Of a stretch of 64,000 nucleotides of DNA, positions 1-7,552 are shown one piece after another. The notes under the pieces are model-generated. The model saw only the letters and a list, made by a program, of their open reading frames with translations, was not told where the DNA came from and ran no database searches. Made by a program: the position numbers and the translations under genes. Position 1 is the stretch's first letter. Each line of letters opens with the position of its first letter. This DNA comes from Zobellia galactanivorans (GTDB lineage: Bacteria; Bacteroidota; Bacteroidia; Flavobacteriales; Flavobacteriaceae), in contig NC_015844.1 of the NCBI RefSeq assembly GCF_000973105.1, forward strand, positions 4,770,501-4,834,500, written 5' to 3'.

Positions 1-320
1 TCGGTCAGGTTTTCTGAAGTGCCAAAATCGGTATAAGTGATATTCTGGTTGACATAGGTACCCTCATAATTTATTTCCAACTGCTCAAAAAGAAGTCCGT
101 ACCGTAAAGATATATCGGAACCCCAAATATTACTTTCGGTATTGAGCAAGCTATGGTCACGTTGTTCGAACAGTACGCCCGCCTCGACTTGAAGCACATT
201 GCGGCCAACGGCATATGCACTGACCGAAAGTCCAGGCCTGTTGGAGTTGATTACATCGGTATATTGTGAAGCCCCAATAAAGGGTAGGGCAAAAAATAAA
301 GTCAAAAGATATTTTTTCAT
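1..320 (-). CDS. Outer-membrane transporter-like protein, 5' part only
   Basis: The gene runs off the left edge; about 106 N-terminal residues are visible. It opens with a signal peptide (MKKYLLTLFFALPFIGAS) followed by a stretch containing NSNRPGLS and alternating hydrophobic residues, as in beta-barrel outer-membrane proteins. This resembles the transporter family related to MetA-pathway phenol-degradation proteins, common in flavobacteria and of unproven substrate. The ATG at 318-320 is the only start that gives a proper signal peptide. The next gene is divergent, with 226 non-coding bases between them. The reading frame is certain; the family call is tentative because the barrel C-terminus is not in view. 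Confidence 0.6.
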   Translation of the reverse strand, partial: MKKYLLTLFFALPFIGASQYTDVINSNRPGLSVSAYAVGRNVLQVEAGVLFEQRDHSLLNTESNIWGSDISLRYGLLFEQLEINYEGTYVNQNITYTDFGTSENLT

Positions 321-516
321 CTTGGTGTCGCTAGATTAACTTTGAACTCGTATTCGTTTTGTAAAGGTAGAAGGCTATGAACGAACACCATTTTTTATAG
401 GCCAATACCTCCATAGTCTTGTATTTTGCGAGTTTTATGGGGTATACACATATATTTGAAATGGTACTTTAGTAATATTTTAGCACTTCTACACAGCTAT
501 TACAACGTTAGAATCG

Positions 517-524
517 TATTTTTG
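517..524 (+). promoter_or_regulatory. Putative -7 promoter element of the DUF4834 gene
   Basis: TATTTTTG matches the Bacteroidota -7 consensus TAnnTTTG and lies 22 bases before the start codon. No clear TTG is seen at the -33 position, so this is a moderate call. Confidence 0.4.
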
Positions 525-546
525 ATATAATTATTTCGAAAAAAGT

Positions 547-810
547 ATGGCATTTTTAAAAACTATATTGATCATCGTATTGATCTACTATCTGTTCAAG
601 TTGGTAGTAAAGATGTTCGCTCCTAAGATATTCGGTTATGCGGCCCGCAAAACACAAGAGCACTTTAATGAAAAGTTTGGGGGATTTGCACAACAAGAGC
701 AAGCGACCCAAGAGCGCGTCGGCGATGTTATTATAGAAAAAAAACCTTCCAAAGGCAGTAAATCAAATAATAAAGTAGGCGATTATATCGACTTTGAGGA
801 AGTAGAGTAA
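547..810 (+). CDS. DUF4834 family small membrane protein
   Basis: An 87-residue protein with one N-terminal membrane helix (about residues 4-24), a short basic and aromatic linker, and a charged acidic C-terminus ending in a DFEEVE tail. The segment KMFAPKIFGYAARK after the helix resembles the DUF4834 family of Bacteroidota. Its function is unknown. It stands just upstream of the YfhO gene in the same direction but 178 bases away, with its own promoter-like element. The start is fixed by the short leader and by the family's usual N-terminus beginning with the helix. Confidence 0.75.
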   Translation: MAFLKTILIIVLIYYLFKLVVKMFAPKIFGYAARKTQEHFNEKFGGFAQQEQATQERVGDVIIEKKPSKGSKSNNKVGDYIDFEEVE

Positions 811-956
811 TTGTATTCCCGTTTTTTCCATTTCTTTCGGTGCGGTGTCTTTTTCCCTCCCATCCCTTGGTTTATTTTTTTCGGTACGCTTGGGCCATAC
901 CTACGGCATTATAAGTTTAATAGTGCGTTCTGATTCCAAAGTAGCGATAAGTTCAT

Positions 957-964
957 TATTTTAG
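957..964 (+). promoter_or_regulatory. Putative -7 element before the YfhO gene
   Basis: TATTTTAG differs from TAnnTTTG by one base and ends 24 bases before the ATG of the YfhO-family gene. Confidence 0.35.
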
Positions 965-988
965 CCGAAACAATCGATATCTCCCATT

Positions 989-3445
989 ATGCAAAAAGGA
1001 TTGAAGGCCTTCTTCGTACATTTTTTTGTTACCGTATTCTTTGTTGTCGCCGCTTTGGCATATTTCTATCCCGTACTTCAGGGGAAGGTAATTGAACAGT
1101 CTGATATTGTTCAATTTACGGGAATGGCCAAAGAGCAGAATGATTTCAGGAAAAAGACCGGTGATGAACCGTATTGGACCAATAGCGCCTTCGGGGGCAT
1201 GCCCACATATCAATTGGGGGCATATTATCCACATGACTATATCAAGACATTAGACCGTGCGATTCGGTTTTTACCGAGGCCGGCCGACTACCTATTTCTT
1301 TATTTTATTGGCTTTTATATATTGCTTTGTTGTCTAAAGGTCGATTATCGTTTGGCCATTGTAGGCGCATTGGCATTTGGTTTTTCTACCTATTTCATCA
1401 TCATATTGGGGGTCGGGCATAATGCCAAGGCCCATGCCCTTGGATATTTACCCATGGTTTTGGGAGGGATTGTATTGGTGTTCCGCAAAAAATATCTTTG
1501 GGGTTTTATCCTTACCGCTTTTGCCATGGCCCTAGAAATAAAGGCCAACCACTACCAAATGACCTATTATTTCATGCTTTTAGTACTGATTCTAGGTGCG
1601 GTCTATCTTTATGACGCTATTCGCAACGGAAAGCTGGTACATTATTTCAGTTCGGTGGGTATTCTATTGGCGGCGGTTCTATTGGGTATTGCGGCCAATG
1701 CCACAAGCCTTATGGCCACAAAGGAATATGCCGATTGGAGTACCCGTGGAAAATCGGAACTTACGATCAATCCTGACGGTACGGCTAAGGAGAATACGAA
1801 CGGATTGGATAAATCCTACATCACACAATGGAGTTATGGGATTACCGAATCATTGAATCTTTTCGTACCCCGCTTGTTCGGTGGATCCAATAGTGAAAAT
1901 CTGGGGGAGAGTTCCAAAACTTTTAATTTCTTGGTCGACCAAGGAGTTTCCCGAAGTCAAGCTTTAAATTTCTCTAAGGGACTTCCTTTGTACTGGTCGG
2001 ATCAACCCGGTACATCGGGCCCTGCCTATATTGGCGCAATCATCTTCTTTCTTTTTGTTTTAGGACTCATTTTGGTCAAAGGAAAGACCAAATGGTGGCT
2101 TTTGGGCGGAGTGATTATGTCATTGTTACTTTCATGGGGAAAGAACTTTAGCCTATTGACCGACTTTATGATCGATTATTTTCCGCTATACGATAAGTTT
2201 CGGGCGGTGTCGTCCATACAGGTGATCTTGGAATTGTGTGCTCCCGTATTGGCCATTTTGGCCCTGCGTGAACTGTTTACACCTACTGTTCGGGTAGAGG
2301 AAAAACTCAATGCCTTAAAAATTTCCTTTTTTACCGTATTGGGCCTCTGTGTAGCCCTGTTTATCTTTAAAGCGGGCTTCGATTTTGTGGGGCCAAGTGA
2401 TGAATTCCTAAAAAGAAATTATGGAGACGAGCTCGTTTCCTTGATACAGGCCGACCGTAAGGCCGTATATAACTCCGATCTTTTGCGTTCGTTGATATAT
2501 GTTATTTTGGCCGCTTTGGCACTTTGGTTCTACATAAAGGGAAAGCTAAAGGAAAATTTGGCGATAGTGGCCCTTGGAGCTTTGATCGTATTTGACTTGG
2601 TCGGTGTTGGTTTGCGATACGTAGACGGTGAAGACTTTGTTTCAAAGAGAAGAATGACACAGCCTTTTCCCGAAACGGCCATAGATCAAGAAATCAGTAA
2701 GGATAAATCCATTTTTCGCGTATATGACCCCCAAGAAGGTATCAATGGGGCCCGTACATCGTATTATCACCAAAGTATCGGAGGTTATCACGCCGCCAAA
2801 CCGGCAGGTCTTGAAGACCTATTCAGCTTCTATATATACAAAGGGAATTTGGGGGTACTCAATATGCTCAATGTAAAATATGTAGTGCAGCAAGACGAAG
2901 AAGGCAAAAGCTACCCTGCGGTCAACCCCAACGCCAATGGCAATGCCTGGTTCGTAAGTAAAGTGCTCAAGGTAGATTCGGCCGATGAAGAAATCTTGGC
3001 CTTAAACGATTTGGATACAAAGACCGAAGCGGTCGTTAACCAAGCCAAGGTAAAAGAATTGGACCGATTGGAGTTTGCGCTTGATTCTACGGCTTCCATT
3101 CGCTTAACGGACTATAGGCCGAATCACTTGGTCTACGAATCGGCAAACCAGAATCCCGGACTGGCCGTTTTCTCCGAAATGTATTATCCACATGGATGGC
3201 ATGCCTATATCGATGGAAAACCACAAGATTTCTTTAGGGTAAACTATACGCTGCGGGCCATGGAAGTCCCACAAGGAAGCCATAAAATCGAGTTTATTTT
3301 CGAACCGGAGGTCGTGGCGACCGGGAGCAAGATTACCTTGGCCAGTAACATCCTTTTGGCCCTTATCGTTCTCGGCGGTATTGGTTTTACCTTTTTTGTC
3401 CCTAAGAAAGAAAAGGAACTGAACGACAAAAAAAATAGCTGGTAA
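989..3445 (+). CDS. YfhO family membrane protein
   Basis: An 818-residue integral membrane protein with an N-terminal helix, a large run of membrane helices through about residue 570, then a long soluble C-terminal region and a final helix near residues 785-805. This is the architecture of the YfhO family, which is related to GT-C-type membrane glycosyltransferases and in Firmicutes is linked to teichoic-acid glycosylation. The region around EMYYPHGWHAYIDG near residue 730 is typical of the C-terminal domain. It is followed after 38 bases by a glycosyltransferase and then a flippase on the same strand, which supports a role in assembling a surface glycan at the inner membrane. The substrate is unknown. 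Confidence 0.85.
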   Translation: MQKGLKAFFVHFFVTVFFVVAALAYFYPVLQGKVIEQSDIVQFTGMAKEQNDFRKKTGDEPYWTNSAFGGMPTYQLGAYYPHDYIKTLDRAIRFLPRPADYLFLYFIGFYILLCCLKVDYRLAIVGALAFGFSTYFIIILGVGHNAKAHALGYLPMVLGGIVLVFRKKYLWGFILTAFAMALEIKANHYQMTYYFMLLVLILGAVYLYDAIRNGKLVHYFSSVGILLAAVLLGIAANATSLMATKEYADWSTRGKSELTINPDGTAKENTNGLDKSYITQWSYGITESLNLFVPRLFGGSNSENLGESSKTFNFLVDQGVSRSQALNFSKGLPLYWSDQPGTSGPAYIGAIIFFLFVLGLILVKGKTKWWLLGGVIMSLLLSWGKNFSLLTDFMIDYFPLYDKFRAVSSIQVILELCAPVLAILALRELFTPTVRVEEKLNALKISFFTVLGLCVALFIFKAGFDFVGPSDEFLKRNYGDELVSLIQADRKAVYNSDLLRSLIYVILAALALWFYIKGKLKENLAIVALGALIVFDLVGVGLRYVDGEDFVSKRRMTQPFPETAIDQEISKDKSIFRVYDPQEGINGARTSYYHQSIGGYHAAKPAGLEDLFSFYIYKGNLGVLNMLNVKYVVQQDEEGKSYPAVNPNANGNAWFVSKVLKVDSADEEILALNDLDTKTEAVVNQAKVKELDRLEFALDSTASIRLTDYRPNHLVYESANQNPGLAVFSEMYYPHGWHAYIDGKPQDFFRVNYTLRAMEVPQGSHKIEFIFEPEVVATGSKITLASNILLALIVLGGIGFTFFVPKKEKELNDKKNSW

Positions 3446-3483
3446 AGGTTGAGTTATTCTGATATCCAACAATAAAATTATTT

Positions 3484-4755
3484 ATGAAGAAAGTCCTCAT
3501 CATCACCTATTACTGGCCTCCTGCGGGCGGCCCAGGGGTGCAGAGATGGCTAAAATTCGTTAAATACCTTCGTGATTTCGGTATTGAACCCTTGGTCTAC
3601 ATTCCCGAGAATCCGCATTACCCTATAGAAGACGCCACTTTGGCCTCTGAAGTTGTCGAAAACCTAACCGTTTATTCGCAGCCGCTTTTTGAGCCTTATG
3701 GCATAGCGAAGGTTTTCTCCTCAAAAAAAACAAAACGCATCAGTTCGGGAATTATCCAAACCAAAAACCAGTCGGTCTTTGAAAAGGCCATGCTTTGGGT
3801 GAGGGGCAATTTTTTTATTCCGGATGCCCGAAAGTACTGGGTAAAACCTTCGGTGAAATATTTGAGCGATATTATTGCCAAGGAAAAATTAAAAACCATT
3901 ATTACCACAGGCCCGCCACACAGTGTGCATCTCATTGGGCGAGAGTTGAAGAAATTACACGGTTTACAATGGTTGGCCGATTTTCGCGATCCATGGACCT
4001 CTATAGGCTACCATAAAGAACTGCGGCTTTCAAAAAATTCACAAAAAGAACACAAGGCCCTTGAGCATGCCGTACTCAATGAAGCCGATAAAATAGTGGT
4101 AACCAGTAAGACCACAAAAGAAGAGTTCGAAAGTATTACAAAACAGCCCATTTCGGTTATTACCAACGGTTATGATCTGGAGCATAGCGGGGAAGTAGAT
4201 TTGGATAAAGGATTTACCATTTCCCATATCGGTTCTTTGCTTAGCGGAAGAAATCCGGAAAACCTATGGAAAGTGCTCTCACAAATAGCAAGGGAAAATG
4301 CCGTCTTCAGGGGCGATTTACAGCTGGAGTTTATGGGAGTGGTAAGTCAAGATGTGATGGATACCATGTACCGTTATGAATTAGGGCCGTATATTAAAAT
4401 GAGGGGTTACGGTTCACATGCGGAAGCCTTACGAAAACAACAAAGCTCCCAATTGTTGCTTCTGGTAGAGATCGATAGCGAAGAAACCAAGGGAATTATC
4501 CCTGGCAAACTGTTTGAATACATGGCGGCGAAGCGACCTATTTTGGCGGTCGGCCCCCAAGGTTGGGAAGCGGGCGAGATCATTCAAGGTACAAACGCGG
4601 GCAAGGTATTCGACTACTCCGCCCTTGAGCCGTTAAAAAACACCATTTTAGCTTGGTATGAGGCCTATAAAAAAGGGAGTATTGTATCTGAATCGGTGGA
4701 TGTGGAGCGTTTTAGCAGACGCGCCCTAACCGAAGAACTTTCAAAACTCTTGTAA
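3484..4755 (+). CDS. Glycosyltransferase, GT4-like
   Basis: A 423-residue cytoplasmic glycosyltransferase of the GT-B fold. The N-terminal domain begins with a strand-loop motif (ITYYWPPAGGPGVQRW) seen in GT4 enzymes that accept polyprenyl-linked sugars. The C-terminal nucleotide-sugar site contains GKLFEYMAAKRPILAVGP, with the conserved glutamate that contacts the donor. The gene sits between the YfhO-family protein and the flippase. Its stop codon overlaps the next start in a TAATG junction (4753-4757), indicating translational coupling. It probably extends a lipid-linked oligosaccharide for capsule, O-antigen or glycoprotein assembly; donor and acceptor cannot be read from the sequence. 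Confidence 0.85.
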   Translation: MKKVLIITYYWPPAGGPGVQRWLKFVKYLRDFGIEPLVYIPENPHYPIEDATLASEVVENLTVYSQPLFEPYGIAKVFSSKKTKRISSGIIQTKNQSVFEKAMLWVRGNFFIPDARKYWVKPSVKYLSDIIAKEKLKTIITTGPPHSVHLIGRELKKLHGLQWLADFRDPWTSIGYHKELRLSKNSQKEHKALEHAVLNEADKIVVTSKTTKEEFESITKQPISVITNGYDLEHSGEVDLDKGFTISHIGSLLSGRNPENLWKVLSQIARENAVFRGDLQLEFMGVVSQDVMDTMYRYELGPYIKMRGYGSHAEALRKQQSSQLLLLVEIDSEETKGIIPGKLFEYMAAKRPILAVGPQGWEAGEIIQGTNAGKVFDYSALEPLKNTILAWYEAYKKGSIVSESVDVERFSRRALTEELSKLL

Positions 4756-6218
4756 TGGGAATTGTATTCAAGCAATCGCTCAACAATTCAATTATTACAT
4801 ACCTCGGTTTCGGACTCGGGGCACTGAATACTTTGGTTCTCTATTTGCAGTTTATGGACCCCGAGTATTACGGGCTCTTACAGGTGGTCTTGTCGGCCTC
4901 GGTCGTTTTAATGCCCTTATTGGCCTTTGGGGTACCGAATACGCTGGTCAAATTCTATAGTGGCTTCAACGATAGCAAATCTACTGACGGATTTTTGACC
5001 CTTATGCTTTTTTTGCCTTTGGCACTTATGCTTCCTATTGCCGGAATCACATATGTGGTGAACGATGCCATCGGAAGTTTTTTATCCAAGGAAAATCCCA
5101 TCGTAAAAGACTATGTGTGGCATATCTTTTTGATTGCCATGGTTATGGCCTATTTTGAAGTTTTTTACGCCTGGGCCAGGGTGCATATGAAATCGGTTTT
5201 CGGCAATTTCATGAAAGAGATTTTCGGTAGGGTGGGGCAGACTACGCTACTGGTCCTGTTATATTTTAAGGTGATTTCGGTTACGTCTTTTATAGATGGA
5301 CTCGTAATCGTCTATATTTTACGAATGCTCGTTATGAAATTATATGCCTATCGCTTACATAGGCCTCGATTGGTTTTTGACTTTCCTGAAAATACACCTA
5401 AAATCTTAGTATATAGTGCCCTTATTATCTTAGGCGGTTCCGTGGCCATTGTCTTATTGGAAATCGACAAGGTCATGATCAACCAATTTATCAAGATCGA
5501 GAATGTAGCCTACTACAGTGTGGCCAGCTTTATTGCTTTGGTCATAGCCGTACCCTCGCGGTCGATGCACCAGATAACCTACCCCCTTACCGCGGAACTC
5601 CTAAATAGAAAGGATGCTGTGGGGCTAAAGCGGCTTTACCAAAAAAGTTCGCTTACACTTTATGTTATTTCCGGACTGCTTTTTGTTCTTATCTTCCTTA
5701 ATCTCGACGATTTGTACAAATTGCTACCCGACGCCTATAGGCACGGGTATTTTATCTTTGTCTGGTTGGGACTCGCCAAGTTGTACGATGCCCTATTGGG
5801 GAATAATAATTCCATTCTTTACAATTCCGATTACTACAGGGCCGTATTGTTCATGGGGGTCTTTTTGGCCATTGTTACCGTGCTTCTAAATGTTTGGCTT
5901 ATACCGGCATACGGACTCGATGGTGCCGCAATCGCCAGTTTTTTGGCCTTTTTTATCTACAATACCGTAAAACTGGTCTATGTTAAGATGAAGTTCAACA
6001 TACTTCCTTTTACCAAGGAAACCATCGCGGTTACCCTATTGATGATCGGAACGGTATTGGTTTTTTACTTTGTTACGCTTCCCTTTCATCCAATTTTAAA
6101 TATCATGATCAAAGGACTGGGGATTAGCTTACTCTATGTTGGGGTGGTGTATAAATTCAAGATTTCAGAAGATGTTTACCAAGTGCTGAACGGTCTATTT
6201 GGAAAGAAAGGCGAATAG
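4755..6218 (+). CDS. Polysaccharide flippase (Wzx/MATE-like)
   Basis: A 487-residue protein made almost entirely of membrane helices (about 12-14), as in oligosaccharide flippases of the MOP superfamily. It starts with a FKQSLNNSIITYLGF segment and carries the polysaccharide-synthesis C-terminal domain. The family moves undecaprenyl-linked glycans from the cytoplasmic to the periplasmic face of the inner membrane. It overlaps the upstream glycosyltransferase by one base, so the two are almost certainly co-translated. With the YfhO gene they form a three-gene operon. No polymerase or ligase gene is next to it, so the final product is undefined. Confidence 0.88.
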   Translation: MGIVFKQSLNNSIITYLGFGLGALNTLVLYLQFMDPEYYGLLQVVLSASVVLMPLLAFGVPNTLVKFYSGFNDSKSTDGFLTLMLFLPLALMLPIAGITYVVNDAIGSFLSKENPIVKDYVWHIFLIAMVMAYFEVFYAWARVHMKSVFGNFMKEIFGRVGQTTLLVLLYFKVISVTSFIDGLVIVYILRMLVMKLYAYRLHRPRLVFDFPENTPKILVYSALIILGGSVAIVLLEIDKVMINQFIKIENVAYYSVASFIALVIAVPSRSMHQITYPLTAELLNRKDAVGLKRLYQKSSLTLYVISGLLFVLIFLNLDDLYKLLPDAYRHGYFIFVWLGLAKLYDALLGNNNSILYNSDYYRAVLFMGVFLAIVTVLLNVWLIPAYGLDGAAIASFLAFFIYNTVKLVYVKMKFNILPFTKETIAVTLLMIGTVLVFYFVTLPFHPILNIMIKGLGISLLYVGVVYKFKISEDVYQVLNGLFGKKGE

Positions 6219-6335
6219 TTTTACCTTAACATTTGATAGTCACTTTAATGTGGACATTCTGTCCAATTTTTACATTAAGCCATAAATGGCATTAGGCATT
6301 AAGAAATTAGATTTCAATTGATTTATTAAGAGTAC

Positions 6336-7118
6336 ATGGGGCATTTAGTTAGAGGTTGTTTGAGGGCATGTTTGCATTTAGAGTTCTATGAGACTTTGAC
6401 AAATGCCGAAATACGGGTTTATAAAGTACTACCGGAAGCCGATGAACTCCATATCGAAAAGGGTAAGCTTGTTATTTTATCTTCTAAGACCGTTATCCAA
6501 AAAACAAAACATCTTATAGGCAGTGGGTATACGGATGATGAGGGCAACTATAACATCCCTTTGTCCGATCGATACGGTAGTGGCCCCTTGGAAATTGATG
6601 TGGTGGTTAGTGATAAGGGCAAATCAAAAAAGGCGACGCACACGGTTCAGTTCACCCTAAGGCGGTTGAATCCGGTTTGGCGTAAGAATCAAGAAGATAA
6701 GGAGTTCATTTTTAATTATAGCTTCAATTTTAAGTTTTGGAACCAGGTTCGCACGGAACTTGATATATGGACGATTATCGGACATATACGTTCCAAAGAA
6801 GACCATAATACCCCTGTAAAGGGAGTGACCGTTGCGGCATTTGATACGGACTGGATCAATGACGACTTTTTAGGAAGTGCCCTGACCGATAGCAAGGGTC
6901 AGTTTCGAATAGATTATAAGGGACTTGATTTCAAACAGACATTTCTATCGCCGATGATCCGTGTTGAAACCCCGATATCTTCCATACCTGGACCAGGTGT
7001 TTATTTTAAAATATACTCTTCAGAAGGAGTTTTGTTGTACGAGGAAGACAGAAACAAGGGCAAGACCCAAGAAAGGAAGAATATCCCGCGTTGTTTCGAT
7101 ATTGACTTGTATATTTAA
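6336..7118 (+). CDS. Transthyretin-like two-domain protein of unknown function
   Basis: A 260-residue protein that I do not recognise as a named family. It contains two repeats of a transthyretin or carboxypeptidase-regulatory-like beta-sandwich pattern. The first has NAEIRVYKV followed by GYTDDEGNYNIPL (about residues 22-75); the second has IIGHI, PVKGVTVAAFDTDW and DSKGQFRIDY (about residues 145-205). No signal peptide is obvious: the N-terminus GHLVRGCLRACLHLEF is short and polar, so export is uncertain. It is flanked by 117 bases upstream and 53 downstream. Such domains usually mediate protein-protein or carbohydrate contacts. Confidence 0.55.
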   Translation: MGHLVRGCLRACLHLEFYETLTNAEIRVYKVLPEADELHIEKGKLVILSSKTVIQKTKHLIGSGYTDDEGNYNIPLSDRYGSGPLEIDVVVSDKGKSKKATHTVQFTLRRLNPVWRKNQEDKEFIFNYSFNFKFWNQVRTELDIWTIIGHIRSKEDHNTPVKGVTVAAFDTDWINDDFLGSALTDSKGQFRIDYKGLDFKQTFLSPMIRVETPISSIPGPGVYFKIYSSEGVLLYEEDRNKGKTQERKNIPRCFDIDLYI

Positions 7119-7134
7119 CACTAATTAAATTTTG
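7102..7134 (+). promoter_or_regulatory. Putative promoter of the DUF7009-oxidoreductase operon
   Basis: TTG at 7102-7104, a 21-base spacer, then TAAATTTTG at 7126-7134, close to the Bacteroidota TTG/TAnnTTTG consensus. A perfect inverted repeat (7136-7152) lies right at the expected transcription start. Confidence 0.4.
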
Positions 7135-7135
7135 A

Positions 7136-7152
7136 GACCATTTTTAATGGTC
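7136..7152. repeat. 7-bp inverted repeat at the presumed mRNA 5' end
   Basis: GACCATT / AATGGTC with a TTT loop, a perfect 7-bp palindrome. It has no T-tract and is too far from the preceding stop to look like a terminator. It may be an operator over the transcription start or a 5' stabilising hairpin. Confidence 0.5.
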
Positions 7153-7171
7153 GTTATCAATAGAACCTAAG

Positions 7172-7537
7172 ATGAAAATAAGGATCAAAGGTAATTCCGT
7201 TCGCGTACGGATTACAAAATCAGAAGTCACACAACTCTGCAAAGAAGGCGTGGTACAAGAGGTTACGCCATTTATAAGCGGTTCATTTACCTACGCCTTG
7301 CGTTCCCAAGATGTGTCTGGTCTTACGGCAGATTTTCAAGATAATACCATTACCGTAGTCTTGCCTCAAGAATTGGTGAAAGACTGGGAAGACAACAACC
7401 GCATAGGATTTAATGGTTCGGTCCCACTCGGAGATGGACAAAACCTATTACTTTTGGTTGAAAAAGACTTTACATGTATAGAGGATAGGGGGGAAGACGA
7501 GTCCGATAATTACCCTAACCCTAAATTGCAACACTAG
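7172..7537 (+). CDS. DUF7009 family protein
   Basis: A 121-residue cytoplasmic protein starting MKIRIKGNSVRVRITKSEV, the typical opening of DUF7009 proteins of Bacteroidota. Predicted to be mostly beta-strand, with an acidic C-terminus. The gene ends 9 bases before the TTG codon and 15 bases before the ATG of the molybdopterin oxidoreductase gene, so the two are co-transcribed. A plausible inferred role is as a small partner or maturation factor of that enzyme, but no biochemical role is known to me. The start is well defined by the conserved N-terminus. Confidence 0.75.
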   Translation: MKIRIKGNSVRVRITKSEVTQLCKEGVVQEVTPFISGSFTYALRSQDVSGLTADFQDNTITVVLPQELVKDWEDNNRIGFNGSVPLGDGQNLLLLVEKDFTCIEDRGEDESDNYPNPKLQH

Positions 7538-7552
7538 AAATATAAGTTGAGT

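Noticed and set aside
3104-3472. 122-codon minus-strand frame at the end of the YfhO-family gene
   Set aside because: Antisense to a conserved coding sequence and without family features.
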